From Lumbricus terrestris (taxonomy: Eukaryota; Annelida; Clitellata; Crassiclitellata; Lumbricidae): a DNA stretch of 64,000 nucleotides. Below, piece by piece: positions 20,724 through 47,645 of this stretch. Made by a program: the position numbers and the translations under genes. Position 1 is the first letter of the stretch, and every line of letters begins with the position of its first letter. A model generated the notes under the pieces. The model worked only from the letters and a program-made list of their open reading frames with translations, was not told the DNA's origin and ran no database searches. The stretch is from assembly GCA_949752735.1 (NCBI GenBank), contig OX457050.1, positions 43,526,284 through 43,590,283 on the forward strand, given 5' to 3'.

Positions 20724-22593
20724 AAACTCTTTCTAACTATAGCCTACGTTTGCTGCACTGAAGCAGTTGCTCTCCCAGATTCAAAGCTCTTCAATTTGTA
20801 AAGGCTGCCACATGACGAGACGCTCTAATAAAATAATGGCACTCGGCGATGGTGAATCCGCGAATCCGTTATAGGCCCTATATTATTATCTGATGCAACA
20901 TGCTCGATAATAATTTTGTTGAATAGGCCTAAAGGAATTAAATAGGGTAAGGTGGGGGCAGAACGCCCCCTTTAACGTTTGACATCACCCACTGTAAAGT
21001 AACGCAATCTGAGGTCAACCAAAATTGGTGACGAATAGCTGCTTTATAAAATTATGCATTAAGCTTATTCAGTAGAAATGTTGATTTTACTTAGAGTTAG
21101 TCCAAGTTGATAAAAACTCAATTTTTTTACTAAACTTGTGTGCAAGGACTTCTTGCCCCTTACATGAGGCAAGAAGGCCAATGGTGGGGCATTTTGTCCC
21201 ATCATTGGCGGCTTGGCGCAACCATACAATGAACATTGCTAACACGTTATGCAACTGGATTCTTTTAATTTTTGACAGTCACAATGATAATATTCCAAAA
21301 AAACTGCGCAAAGGCAAAAAATAATTAGAATAACGAAAACTTACAGAATGGATGAAAATAATATAATGACTTAAACAGCTTATATACAGACTTAATTTAG
21401 CTGCATATTGTTCCATCGTGCTGTATACGCCTAATTATTGTTAAAAGTTCATTGAAAATGTGCCAAATGAAGGGAAGAAACAATCGACAGCTATATGTCT
21501 CGCACTGCCAAATTTAAAAAAAGCTAAAATCAATGTAGGCCTATATGACTAAACCTAATAGTTTCCTTTGCCAACCCAGAAAATTAGGAAAGGTAGGTTG
21601 TCTAAGTTACAACCTACTCACACACTTCATAAACAAAAGCAGTCATGCATTTTGAGTCATAATCAGCACATGAATAACGAGCCCACTGAAGGCAAACCCC
21701 ACACGGCACAAACCCCGCCCTAGAGTCTCAGTATGGCTCTCTATAGTAAAGAAATGGGGTTGAATCTTCCTCAGATGCGAGGCCTATATCTTGTGATATA
21801 AAAAATTATATGAAATTAACAAAATGTATTGACGAAATTGACGTTTTCGTCTGAAATGGGAAAACGGATGTTTTTACATTCAAATTATTTTGCTCATGTC
21901 TTACGACTCTTACCCCAATGACGTTTTCAAGCTCCCCTGGTTTCGGCATTGTGCGGTTCCCAATTAATTTGGATCTGGTTTACTCTTCTTTTCTCTAATT
22001 GATTTTTCAGAAACATTGCTGGTTGACGACTGAGGAGACCCCACTCTTACCCTGCCGGACGCGGTGCTCCCCGTTGCCCAGGTTTTAATATTGGCTTCAT
22101 CTTTCATGTCATCGGAAAATAGTATAGGCTATAGACAGGTGATCTCCTCAGTCCTTTCTCTTGTTGTTCTTTTCGAGAAAACATCCCTCTTGCGCTGATG
22201 ACTTGCGGCATCCGTCCTTAAGGATCTCCTCCTCTACATGTAGCTAGGTATACGCTGCACGCGTATCCCGACACCGCGCGCACCGTCCCCAACATTATGT
22301 TCACTTGAGACATAAGGATTGCCATGAAGAGGTGGTGTGCTGTGCAATTGAACAGAAGAGGATTTCCTCAGACGGTTGTTGCCAGATTTCGACCCATTGC
22401 CAATTATTAGACAACAACAATATACAAATAGGTTCACTTGAGACATCTTGGTTTAATGTCTATGAACAAGTTATTTTTTCTTTAACAGTTCATAGTGCAT
22501 GTAAGAAAATTAAACAATTAATGTTCTGCTACAAGAGTTATAGGCTATATGCACTGATTTGACCCAATCCATTACATGGTAGAGCATATATAG
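20724..22593. other. Mostly unassigned; possible old element 20944-22053
   Basis: AGGGTAAGGTGGGG at 20944 is loosely mirrored by CCCCACTCTTACCCT at 22039-22053, and G-rich blocks near 20950 and 21180 recur, so an old DNA element is possible. No duplication found and no coding frame supported. Confidence 0.3.
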
Positions 22594-22934
22594 CCTACTA
22601 GCAGGGGCGGACCCAGGAATTTTCGAAGGGGGGGGGCCAAATTTGTTTGACTTGGGTCGGAATTTTTTTAGTCATTTGGTCGAAACCAGAGTTTCATTTA
22701 GTCCATCCTATGGGGGGTTGAGGTTTGTGGAGGGGTAGATTATGGACCGTCTGGAAGACAACCATGAGGAAGAATTCGGGCGGAAGACAAAAAGAAGTCA
22801 TCAGTTTTTTAGAAGGAAAATTGAACACCTTTTTTGTACTGCTGTTGCTGGGTTATTGTAGTGAAAAACTTCTGACTTATGTGTAATTATATAACATGAG
22901 CTGATTTTTTTGCACTAGTATCAGCTTATCCCTA

Positions 22935-23935
22935 TTTCTTAAACTTCAAAAGGGTGTTCAATTTTCCTCCTAAAAAACTGATGACTATCTTTAGTCATCC
23001 ATCCGAAATCTAAAAAGAGGTGTTCATTCTAAAAAAACCTGATAACTTCTTTTAGGCTGCCGTGCAAGATCTTTTAAAAAAGGTGTTCAATTGTATTCCC
23101 AAAAAGAAATGACTTTTTTAATCATCCGCAAAACAGTAAAAAAAGGTGTTAAATTTCCCTTCTAGAAACACTAATTTTTTTGTTTAGTCATTCGTCCGAA
23201 TTCTTCAAAAAATGGTGTTTAATTTTTCTTCTGAAAAAAACGGATGACTTAATTATGTCTTCCGGGCGAAATCTTATAAAAGGTGTTCAATTATCTTCTC
23301 TCAAAAATGACTTTTAGTCATACGTCCCAAAAATTCAAAAAAGGTGTTGAAATACCCTTCCCAAAAAAACTGATGACTTTGTTTAGTCATCCATCCGAAA
23401 TCTAAAAAGAGGTGTTCATTCCCAAAAAACTGATGACTTCTTTTAGGCTGCCGTGCAAGATCTTTAAAAAAGGTGTTCAATTATCCTTCTGTTTGTTTGT
23501 CCAGAGGTTTATTGACATCATGTGGTAACACAGACCGTCGACGTCATTAAGTGGTTTTGTTCTTTTCTTGTTGCTGTTTCGTTCTTTTTGTTTATATCCT
23601 TGTTCTTTTCCTTTTTCTCCGCTGTTTCTTCTTTGGTTCTTTTGTGTATTTGTCGCCAAAACGGCTTCCTCCAGAGCCACCCCCTTTTTTAAAATTTATT
23701 TTCTTATTTTTTTATTTCCGGTATTACAATTTCAAATACTGTGGCATTAGTTAATTCCTCTAAAAAACTCTTGTCTTTTAGTCTTCCGCGCGAAATCATA
23801 AAAGGTGTTCAACTCATCCGTCCGAAATCTTCTCTTTAGTCATCGTCCCATATCTTAAAAAAGGTATTGAATTTCCGTTCCCAAAAACTAATCTTTTTTA
23901 GTCATCGACCAAATTTTTTTTAAATATGACCAATT
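22935..23935. repeat. 65-bp tandem array with higher-order period
   Basis: Units of about 60-70 bp begin AAAAAGGTGTTCAATT, then CAAAAAACTGATGACTT, TTTAGTCATCCGTCCGAAATCT. About nine units run to 23488. A T-rich insert of about 270 bases follows, then two more units. Two adjacent units containing GGCTGCCGTGCAAGATCTTT recur about 385 bp apart (near 23055 and 23448), so a multi-unit block was duplicated. Confidence 0.8.
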
Positions 23936-24263
23936 AGTTAATTATTTTTTACCATTTTTCATTTCCGTTTGTGTTTTCATTGTTTAATTTCATGCATTTT
24001 ACATCATGTGCTCATAAATGCATTAAATTAATTTCTTTCGCATTTTCCATTTTGGGGGTGTTCAAACACCCAAAACATCCCCCAAGCTACGGCCTTGACA
24101 CCTGATGTATAAAATTGAAGGTCTGTAGTGTTTAGATTAGTTGATCCAAAAATCTGTCTATGTCTGTTTGTCTCTCCACGATGAGGGTCCTATACTCTGT
24201 CGCTAAAATGACATCCTAAAAAGCTACCACAGGAGTGTGGAAATTCAAAAATTACGTTGCTGG

Positions 24264-24266
<3 letters not shown>

Positions 24267-24321
<55 letters not shown>
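24267..24321. repeat. (TA)n microsatellite
   Basis: About 27 TA dinucleotides directly abut the left end of the Tc1/mariner element, consistent with TA target choice. Confidence 0.95.
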
Positions 24322-24324
<3 letters not shown>

Positions 24325-25282
24325 TGTGTCCGGAAAAAAGGGACCCATTTTGTAAATATGAAAATAAATAGTAAATATTCATCGATTCTTACAATTCAAA
24401 AAGCATTTTAATCCTGACATATTTGTCTAACAATTATGAAAATATAAAAGTTCCAGTCTCAATAATGACGTCATAATAAAGTCATTTGCATCAAAATTTA
24501 AATTTAGGAGAAAAGTGCACAAAATTATATAAAATTTCAATATTTTTAAGATGTCATTTATCGATCATAAATGTTAGCTTAATTTTATTTTTATTTCTGA
24601 ATTATGTTTTACTGTTTTGTGCTCAAAGTGTCCACCTTCGGTCTCAACGCAAGCTTCACAACGGTCGCGCTAATAGCCAATAGCAGCATCAATAACCAGC
24701 TTATCAAAATTCTCTCAGTCATTAACAATTCGCTCACGGAGTCTTCAATGTCTCTTTTCCTTGTCTTGTACACCATCTCCTGCAATAGTCTCCAAATTTT
24801 ATAATCAACTGGATTTAAGTTCGGGCCGTTTGGCGGTCAAAGAGTATAGGAGGAATGAAATATGGAGTCTCCTTAGTCAACAGTTCAACTTCAACAGTTT
24901 AACGAGCTCAGTGAGCTGGATTGCCATCTTGTTGAATTGTTTATAAATCCGAATATTTCCTGATTTCAGGCATCAATTTTATACGGAGCAGACAATTCCT
25001 GTAATGAGCTGCATTTATTTTCACTCCTGGTTCAATTAAATGGGTTTCCGTTTTACCAAGGGCCAATATACCAGCCGAAACCATGCATACTGGGCGGCTA
25101 AATGAACTTTAATGCAAATGACGTCATTGTGACGTCAGCATTGTGACTGGAACTTTTATATTTTCACCATTATTAGATAAATATGTCAGGATTAAAATGT
25201 TGTTTGAATTGTAAAAATCGATGAATGTTTACTATTTATTTTCATATTTACAAAATGGGTCCCTTTTTTTCCGGACACAGTG
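24322..25282 (-). mobile_element. Decayed Tc1/mariner element with about 175-bp TIRs
   Basis: CACTGTGTCCGGAAAAAAGG at 24322 and its complement ending at 25282 open inverted repeats that stay alignable for about 175 bases (24322-24495 with 25108-25282). TA dinucleotides flank both sides. The minus strand carries a transposase remnant, so the element reads right to left. Confidence 0.9.
24600..24845 (-). pseudogene. Transposase C-terminal remnant (IS630/Tc1/mariner)
   Basis: The minus-strand translation gives NLNPVDYKIWRLLQEMVY then, after a frameshift, LVIDAAIGY*RDRCEACVET and EGGHFEH. These match the conserved end of Tc1/mariner transposases (the P-x-LNP-x-DY-x-IW segment containing the last catalytic region, and the GGHFEH terminus). 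Stops and a frameshift make it non-functional, and the N-terminal half is absent or unrecognisable. Confidence 0.85.
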
Positions 25283-25451
25283 TATATTAAAATTGTTCAT
25301 TCAAAGTGGATTTCAATGTTTTTATTTCACAATGCAATAATTGTGTGAGACGTTTACAAGTCATTTGAGTCCCTGATTGAAGTGAAGGCACACACTGACA
25401 GTGGACAGTTGGTTGACAAAGTTGCATTGCAAATGTTGTTTGGTAGACTGC

Positions 25452-25455
<4 letters not shown>

Positions 25456-25493
<38 letters not shown>
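25456..25493. repeat. (TA)n microsatellite
   Basis: A pure TA tract of about 18 repeats. Confidence 0.9.
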
Positions 25494-25497
<4 letters not shown>

Positions 25498-25936
25498 TGT
25501 ATTATATATATCCATGATTTATGGCTGTGTTATGGATGTACGTTATGCCTGACTTAGGGCCATATCCAGAGACTTTCTCCATAAATAATAATAGTGAATA
25601 ATAGTTATTGTAGGGCTATTTCATAGAGCATGCAATATTGCTCTATTAGCTGTTATTAATGGCAAACAAATTGCTTTATATTAAGACAATGCAATTGCGT
25701 GAGAGGCTTAGATTAGATTTTAATTACATTTATATATTTTTTAATATAGGTTTTTATTACATTTATACATTAATTCTCCTGGCCATGACTGAAACCCTGC
25801 GAAAAATTTGTTGGGCGACCATGGATGGGGGGGGGGCCACGTCCCATGGAGATTTGAAATGGGGGGGCCATGGCCGGATTGCCCCCCCTGGATCCGCCCC
25901 TGCCTACAAGTGAAAAATGTTGAGTGCATCTAATTT

Positions 25937-36727
<10,791 letters not shown>

Positions 36728-36885
36728 CTGAAACATTTTAGTCAAATTGGAATCTGCTGAACAAAAGCTACAACATCAGAACACAATGTTTATGTAGACT
36801 GCATGAAAGATTAGACAAAATTTAAACACGATGATAGCATGAGTAAGTACTAGCTTGAAGGGGCGGTATAACAAGTGCGCATACA

Positions 36886-36904
36886 TACATACATACATAC
36901 ATAC
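36886..36904. repeat. (ACAT)n microsatellite
   Basis: Five ACAT units. Confidence 0.8.
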
Positions 36905-37061
36905 TAGGTAGATTTGTGTTTTCCTGTAAATAAAACATTGGTATACATCTGCAGAGTTGGAATAACGTTACACCTAGCGTAAATCGCTAATCTCAACCCA
37001 TGCATACGGAATTAAATCACAAGGCTACTCCTGAATAAGCCATATTTAAGCTAGGTGTAAC

Positions 37062-39689
<2,628 letters not shown>

Positions 39690-39697
39690 GGTGTAAC

Positions 39698-40404
39698 AGT
39701 TATAGGCTACCCTCTTGTGCATTTGGCCCCATGAAAGAATTTCCCCTTTAGTGTTCTATTGCAATTATTATTATTGCAACAATGCTTTTGCTCCGAGGTA
39801 TTCAGGATCCCTCATGGACTTCACTACCGTCCAGTATAAAATCACAGTCTGGAAAGGCCCTATCCATATTCTGCTTCCTTGTCGGCAAAAGTGTTCCTAA
39901 AGGCAACTGCGTTGTAGCGTTGTATCATCAGCGTAATACGCTGGAACAAAAAAATGTTTCTCGTGTGTCCCCCGATGTAGTGCTTAGCTTTTATTCCAGG
40001 TCCGAGAAGAATATCAATCCTTCGTTGGTAATCGGTGTTTCGAAAGCAAAAGAGATGAAAATCTAATATATATTTTCGTAAGTCTCTGACAGTGTGTTTG
40101 TGGATTTGTTAGCAACGCACGGCCACAGTTTTGAAGCAATCGACCCCAATCATTCGCAGGGGATCGGGGTCGACCCGACACTGGTAAATAGGGGGTCGGC
40201 GAATCTCTGCCACCATGGGGGCCAGGAAGGGGGGGGTAAAAAAACCTCATTTTTCCTGCTGGTCGTTTCTCTCACAGGCTTATGACAGCACTTTTCTTTC
40301 GTTCCAATACCCATAAAAGTAGCGGTTGACACCGTCTTAGAGGTGTTCGAGGCCAGCGCTTTGCCAGTCCGAATTTCGCAGGTCGCGTACCGGTCCAGGT
40401 CGGA
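39698..40404. other. Unassigned sequence
   Basis: The first 40 bases continue the host repeat split by the 37062-39689 element. No gene supported in the rest. Confidence 0.4.
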
Positions 40405-40640
40405 GTGTGGTGGTGTGTGGGTGTTGGAGCCAGGGAGGGAAGGAGGGTAGAAGGGAGTGGCGGACGGAAGGTGGGATGGTCGGAGGTAGGGTGGGAGGGA
40501 TCGTGGGTGGGCCGGAGGGAGGGAGGGTGGGGAGGGACGGAGGGTAGAAGGGAGGTGAGAGGGTAGTAAGTAGGGTGGAATGGGTGGTGGAATGGCCGGA
40601 GAGAGGGAGGCAGGGAGGAAGGGAGGGATTGGCGGGGAAC
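40405..40640. repeat. GGGAGG-rich purine minisatellite
   Basis: Degenerate GGGAGGGA and GGAGGGTAGAAGGGA units with strong purine bias. Open frames on the minus strand (PSLPPSL-like) come from the repeat. Confidence 0.8.
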
Positions 40641-40702
40641 GGTCCGAATCCTAAAATTCCGGGCAACGCCGGATAACCCAGCTATTTGTAGAGTTTGCGA
40701 AC

Positions 40703-40737
40703 CGTTAACTCTAACCCTAACCTTAACCCTAACCCTT
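40703..40737. repeat. Short interstitial telomere-like tract
   Basis: CTCTAACCCTAACCTTAACCCTAACCC, four to five CCCTAA-like units. Confidence 0.75.
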
Positions 40738-41965
40738 TGTGGATGGACAAACGGCACGTATCAAGCCCCGAAAGATCAGATCATTAATGGAGGCATGTCT
40801 AGGCAAGCGACCCGGACCCAGCACACAGAAAACCCCGTGGTGGCCATTAGCCAGCACCGGGGTTTAACACGGGCACCCATGCGGTTCGCAAAGCGAGACC
40901 CCAGCCAGACACGCCGCAACCCCCACCAATAATTATTCATTATCAAGACGGATTCCGCAGCTTGTGACTGGGAGGGCAAGCAGCGTCCCCAGCGTTCGGA
41001 GCAGACACCACTCTGATGCGTGCTTGATTTCTTGGGTCAGGGAACTTGGCATACAGGCCAGGGCCGTCTTATGGTCATTGTAGGCCCTAGGCACTTTTGC
41101 ATATTAATCTATTCGTAGGCCCCCAGGGCCTATCCAACTCAACTCTGTATTAATTCAAATTGCAACACATTTACATTATTTCTTAAAATTTTACTGAACC
41201 ATGTTTTGTGATCATAGACAGACTTATAACTTATATATGTCTACTTTCAATATCAGCAATCAGAACTTTTTAATTCAAACATTTAGTTAAAGAAAAATGA
41301 CTTTTAATGCATGTGGTGTCAAGTTTTGCCTTGAAACAATGGTTCACTGAGCATGTTTTCAAGGTTAAAATTCGCCATGATAGGCCGAGTTTTCATACGC
41401 CAACCGGCCTATTTTTCGTGGAGCCGTGTATACCACTTAATAAATTATACCTCCAATATGTTACTGGATGGTCCTGGAAAACTGTAAAACCTGCACAAAT
41501 GACACGAGTTATAACCAAATATTAGACGCTTCATCTTAGCGACCATAATAATTATTCAAACCACGCCTCCGACCCCGTTTTCTGAGAGTCTTATTGGTCA
41601 ACGAGACTGACCTTCGATCTTAACCTTGTGACCCTGCGAATCACGAGATTATTTGGTCATTTTTGCTGCCCCTTTTTTGGTTGCGTTCTGCTAAAAACGT
41701 TAGCTTGCCTTTGTTTCGGAAATGATTTTTATAAAAATTAGTTTACAATGCGTAAAGTGAAATTGCGCATGTCAAACTGCTCAAATAGCGATAGGGGCAA
41801 GCTGCAGGCATTGTTATAGATGAATGAGCTTACTATTGATCGATAGAGAACTTGATACAAGCCTACCTCAAAGAGGGCGAATATCAGGCGCTTTCTCAAT
41901 TTGGGCAAACCGGTGTAAAGGTTTCAGATTACCCCCTTCGTGCATGGTCCGGTATTTGTGCGTAG
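40738..41965. other. Unassigned, with two lone element tips
   Basis: CAGGGCCGTCTTATGG near 41059 resembles a hAT-type end without a partner. CCGGTGTAAAGGTTTCAGAT at 41911-41938 is a bare tip of the 28202 palindromic family. No gene supported. Confidence 0.4.
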
Positions 41966-42452
41966 GTGTACATGCATGCATGCATGCATACATGCATACG
42001 TACATACATACATACACACATACATACATACATACATACATACATACATACATACATACATACATACATACATACATACATACATACATACATACATACA
42101 TACATACATACATACAAACATACATACATACATACATACATACATACATACATACATACATACATACATACATGCACATACATACACACATACATACATA
42201 CATACATACATGCATACATACATACATACATACATACATACATACATACATACATACATACATACATAAATATATACATGCATACATACATACAAACATA
42301 CATACATACATACATACATACATACATACATACATACATGCACATACATACACACATACATACATACATACATACATACATACATACATACATACATACA
42401 TACATACATGCATACATACATACATACATACATGCATGCATGCATACATACA

Positions 42453-42483
<31 letters not shown>

Positions 42484-42502
42484 TTACATACATACATACA
42501 TA
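41966..42502. repeat. (TACA)n array, left part
   Basis: About 130 tetranucleotides with TGCA and CACA variants. All long HTYI/CMYV frames on both strands here are artefacts of the repeat. Confidence 0.97.
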
Positions 42503-43289
42503 CACTGTGTCCGGATAAAAAGTAGACCCCAAAAGAAAGTGTCATAGCTCGGTCAAAACTCATAGGATTTGTCTGAAATTTTAAACAGAGCAACAGTGAC
42601 CAAACTTACACGAGATCCTAAAACCGATTAGAAATATTCGTGAGTTTGTCAAAGTTATGAGCGTTTAAAATGTAGCACCAAAAAATTGAACTTTCCAACA
42701 TGGACAACCTGAAAAAAGTGAAATTCAGCTATATCCGGTGTTCAAAATGTCCCTCTTGTTCACGAACACACTACTGTAGACGTAGACGCTACTGTTTGAT
42801 GGTCCGGTCGATGATCACCTGGTCAAACATCTGCCACTCTTCAATCAGACGCGCCCTACGCCCTATACGGTTATCGATGCCATGAATACGCGTGAACGAA
42901 AGACGCGCTCCTCCAGTAAATGCACCTGGTACTCCGGATCGAGGCCTGGATTGCTGGGCGACCACAGCTGGGTGGTATGAAGCCCAGTGTATCCCTGGAC
43001 AACTGCTACGTCTACGGTCGTGTGTTCGTGAACAAGAAGGACATTTTGAGCACCATATATAGCTGAATTTAACTTCTTTTCAGGTTTTCCATGTTGGAAA
43101 GTTCAATTTTTTGGTGCTGCATTTTAAACGCTCATAACTTTGACAAACTCACGAATATTTCTAATCGGTTTTAGGATCTCGTGTAAATATGGTCACTGTT
43201 GCTCTGTTTAAAATTTCAGACAAATCCTAAAAGTTTTGACCGAGCTATGACACTTTCTTTTGGGGTCTACTTTTTATCCGGACACAGTG
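42503..43289. mobile_element. Tc1-like palindromic element inside (TACA)n
   Basis: CACTGTGTCCGGATAAAAAG at 42503 and its complement at 43289 open inverted arms of about 290 bases (42503-42793 and 43003-43289), nearly identical. TA flanks both ends. The same first 13 bases (CACTGTGTCCGGA) cap the decayed transposon at 24322-25282, so both could use a related transposase. The 210-bp centre has no recognisable coding frame. Confidence 0.88.
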
Positions 43290-43450
43290 TACATACATAC
43301 ATACATACATACATACATACATAAATACATACATACATACATACATACATGCATACATACATACATACATACATACATACATACATACATACATACATAC
43401 ATACATACATACACACACAAACATACATACATACCTGCATACATACATCA
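43290..43450. repeat. (TACA)n array, right part
   Basis: Continuation of the array at 41966-42502, split by the 787-bp element. Confidence 0.95.
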
Positions 43451-44010
43451 TCATCGTTTTTGTTATTCCTACGATTGAATGTTCTGTCAGGTTTTTCTTT
43501 TATATTTTACAATTTACATGAATTATGGGTGGCCCTATTAGCGGGATTTTCCATCCCTTCTGAGTCTCCCCTTCTTCGCCAAATTATGTTAATGTATTAT
43601 CCAATGCCATAATTGTATCATGTTTGTTTGTTGTTTTGGTTGAGGAAAAAAATATAAATAAATAGTAAATAAATAATACATACATACACACGTACATTCA
43701 AGCAAACATGCAAGCATGCATCACATGCAACAAATGAATTATTGAGGAAAGTAGGTAATATTTCTACAATGTGCAACTTAGTCAAGCGCAACTGCGCAAC
43801 AATTCTACTATCGGCGTTGTCCGTAATAAACCGAGGGCGACTCGTTCCATCATGCAATGGCGATCGAAGAGACAGAGTTGAGGTTAATGTCGTTTATATA
43901 ATTACGTCAATGTTGAATACAGACCATGACAATCATGTGGTAAGACAACAGCCTGTGTCAGTCGATTAATTATAGGCCTATTCATTAGGATCAGCGACGA
44001 TGAGCAGATG
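43451..44010. other. Unassigned sequence
   Basis: No gene or repeat boundary supported. Confidence 0.4.
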
Positions 44011-44251
<241 letters not shown>

Positions 44252-45558
44252 TCATATCAATTCAATTCAATTCAATTCAATTAAATTCAATTGGTTTATT
44301 GATCCACCAAAAAACAATGACAAGTAGACAAGTTTGCTTACAGGATAGTACACACAGTGATTGATTGCGAGTTAACATTTGCGATTATATGGACAGGTAA
44401 ACAACCAATACTGAGTGTGGCAGAACCAATAGGCTACCCGAAGGGAATGATCCCGCTAGTGGGGCCTATTTACCAAAAATTCATTGTGGTAACAATAGAA
44501 GATAAAAAGCAGATGCGATATTAATTAATTAATGGCGGTGCTTTTGAAAGCAAATGAACAGAAGCAACGGGATACTTTCCCTCAAAACATATATCAAAAA
44601 CATAATAATAAGCATGAACATTGGTTAAATAAAGGAGTTCATTTTACATCGTTTAATGTGTATGCACGGATTTGGATTTTAAACTGAGCGAGACTTCTGG
44701 ATGCACGAATACTTTCCGGTATGTTATTCCATAAAAGAGGACCCTGGTACTTAATAGAAAACTTTCTAGTGTTCGTTTTTGCAAAGACACTTATGTAGGC
44801 TCTATTATTTCTAATGCCTTTAGTATATAAGTTAGGTCTAAAATAGGATGAGAATGCAAGTGGAAGAAGGTTGTTGTCGTACTTATACATAAATGTACTA
44901 TAGTTTGGATGAATTTAATTTGGGATATTTTTAGCACGTTCAATTGTTGATATAAAGGGCTGGTGTCAGCATTAAAGGGAGATTTAGTAATAATTCTTAT
45001 GGTTTTTTTCTGCAGACTATTTAGCTTAGTTAGGTGAATGTCGTAGGTAGATGTCCAAATGAGATTGCAGTAACTTAAGTATGGGTGTATAAGTGTAAAA
45101 TATAATGTTTTTAGTACATGAGGTGGAAGGAGATAGGCTATTCTGTGAATTATGCCTATATTTTTTGAATTTGTTTTGGAAATCTCAGCTGTGTGTATAT
45201 TCCATTTTAAGTGCTGGTCAATGTGTACCCCAGGAATTTAGATGAGTATACTTGCGGTATTGATATATTATCAATTAGCAAGTTACTATCAGGAGGTGGA
45301 GCAAGTTTTTTTTTACTAGATCTAAAAATTATATAACTGGTTTTTGCAATATTCAGTGAAAGCTTGTTGGCTCTGAACCATTCACTGGCCATTTCTAGGT
45401 CATTATTTGCTATTTTAATTAGCTGTTCATAAGAGGGGTGGGAGTAAAAAGCATTCGAATCGTCAGCAAATAGGATGTAATGTAAAAAAGTTGCAGAGCT
45501 AGGGAGGTCATTAATGTATATTAGAAATAAAAGAGGCCCCAGGATTGAGCCTTGAGGG
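44252..45558 (-). pseudogene. 5'-truncated LINE inside a (CTAT)n array
   Basis: Minus strand: [19 protein letters not shown] right at the 45558 boundary, then FADDSNAF (catalytic box), MASEWFRANKLSLNIAKTSY (45392-45207) and later KFSIKYQGPLLWNNIPESIR (44890-44639). The order is that of a CR1/L2/Jockey-group reverse transcriptase and its C-terminus. Frames are broken between the pieces. The 3' end is a pentanucleotide TTGAA tail (44256-44292 on the plus strand reads TTCAA). Confidence 0.8.
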
Positions 45559-46075
<517 letters not shown>

Positions 46076-47159
46076 ATACCTACTTACACACCTACCTACC
46101 AACCATTTATATATATGCACATATAAATAAATATAATTAACCATCCATCATCCTCCCCACCCTCTCACCACTGATCCATTGATCCATCATCCATCCATCC
46201 ATCCATATATTATTCTAAATATATGTATGTCTCTCTCTCTACATATACATGTATAAACAGTATATCTGCATCTCTCTGTCTTTCTATGTGCCTCTCTTGC
46301 TCTCGCTCTCAGGCACGCCGGTCGCCCAGTAGCGGGTTCCCGACTTAATTCTACAGGTGCACCAGGTAGACCCTATACAAAATGTCTGAGACGACAGTGC
46401 CGTCTCACAATCAATATTCGCTTTAGAAATGCAATGCAAAATTAGTTCACAAGTGACAGGACGCATGATGAATTATTTGACAGTTACAGTCTAGTTGACA
46501 CAATGATAGACTTGGATGCATAAATCATTCTGAGAAGAAGAGCCTCGCATGCTCTATCATATAATGTAGAGTTGCTATGAACGGACCCACGTGAGGCAAA
46601 CTCAAATGTCATGAAGAAATGCCACCGAATATCTAAAAGGAAATTGTGCCTTAATTATGCTGGAATAATAATTATGTTAAGTGTGCTCACACCAGGCAAA
46701 GGACAGAGAGCAGGCCTATAATGATGGATTTTTATGAGAAATAATTAAACAAAACTGGAGCTTATATTTCCCCAATGTTTAAGACATAATGTACCTGCAT
46801 CAATTTTAATTAAGATATCATTATAAATTTCTAGTGTTACCAGTTGTTTATCCATAGGCCCTAATGAGCAAGTGTGTTAGCATTCTGGTTGAAAATGCTG
46901 TAATTAGTTTTAACCTGTGTAAATTAAAATTTTGAAAAATGGTGGATGGGCTATTTATTGAAGTCACGTGTCGGAGCATGACATCAAAGTAATTTTGTTA
47001 ATATGACTGTTTAAAGTGTGAAAAAAATGGGGAGGTCATTTATTGAGGTCTTAGACCATGTCTATCAACAGTGACATTACGGGGATTTTTTAGATGACGA
47101 CCTAAAATGCGACGAATGTGGTGTGGAAATAAAGAAATTTAAACAATGGGATGTGTACT
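46076..47159. other. Unassigned sequence
   Basis: A 60-codon minus-strand frame at 46284-46466 is unrecognised. Nothing else supported. Confidence 0.35.
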
Positions 47160-47645
47160 TTGGAAGTCTTTAACCACGACTAGGCTATATGAAAAGAATG
47201 ATCAAAACATTGATATGGAGTGTAACACTATATGGATCGGAAACGTGGATTCTAAGAAAAGAAGATAGGGCCTACTAGAAGACTAGAGGCTTTTGAAATG
47301 TAGTTATGGAGGAAGATGGCGAGGATTAGTTGAACTGAGCAAATGAGCATGTATCAAACGAGCAGATGCTACAAAGAGTGGACGAAGAAAGAGCAATAAT
47401 GTCTACGATAAAGATGAGACAAAAGAAATGGATAGGACACATCCTGAGAGGAAAATCCCTTCTCAAAGTGATCACTGAAGGAAGAACGGAAGGAAAAAGA
47501 AAAAGAGGACGACAAAGACAGAAGTTACTGGACTGGATGTTGTTTGAAGATTGTAGGAAACTGAAAGTGGAGGCTCAACACCGGAAGGAGTAGCGCCATC
47601 GGAAGTTCGAACCTGCCGTGGGGCAGAGAACATGACGAAGAAGGC
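47160..47645 (+). pseudogene. LINE (RTE-type) 3' fragment
   Basis: The translation, with frameshifts, gives TLYGSETWILRKEDR, RLEAFEM, KKWIGHILRGKSLLKVITEG, RKRGRQRQKLLDWM and RKEWRH. These are the C-terminal motifs seen in the intact element at 3910-6918 (YGCESWT, GHIIRKE, GRGRGRP, REWKK) but clearly diverged. It represents another, older RTE-like family. Confidence 0.75.

Larger units (their letters stand above)
22602..25902. mobile_element. Composite hAT-like element (CAGGGGCGGACCCAG ends)
   Basis: The left end CAGGGGCGGACCCAGG and right end GGATCCGCCCCTG are inverted. The flanks CCTACTAG (22594-22601) and CCTACAAG (25903-25910) agree at 7 of 8 bases. The right 100 bp belongs to the same family as 613-850. 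Inside are a 65-bp tandem array, two (TA)n tracts and a Tc1/mariner copy. The two ends could alternatively belong to different elements, because a second possible right end (GCTACGGCCTTG) lies near 24092. Confidence 0.5.

Noticed and set aside
40272..40757. Proline/serine-rich minus-strand frames of 109-161 codons
   Set aside because: They derive from the GGGAGG purine-rich minisatellite and have no other support.
41868..42593. Several 100-240-codon frames of HTYI or CMYV repeats on both strands
   Set aside because: They are translations of the (TACA)n array in every frame; stop codons are simply absent from the repeat.
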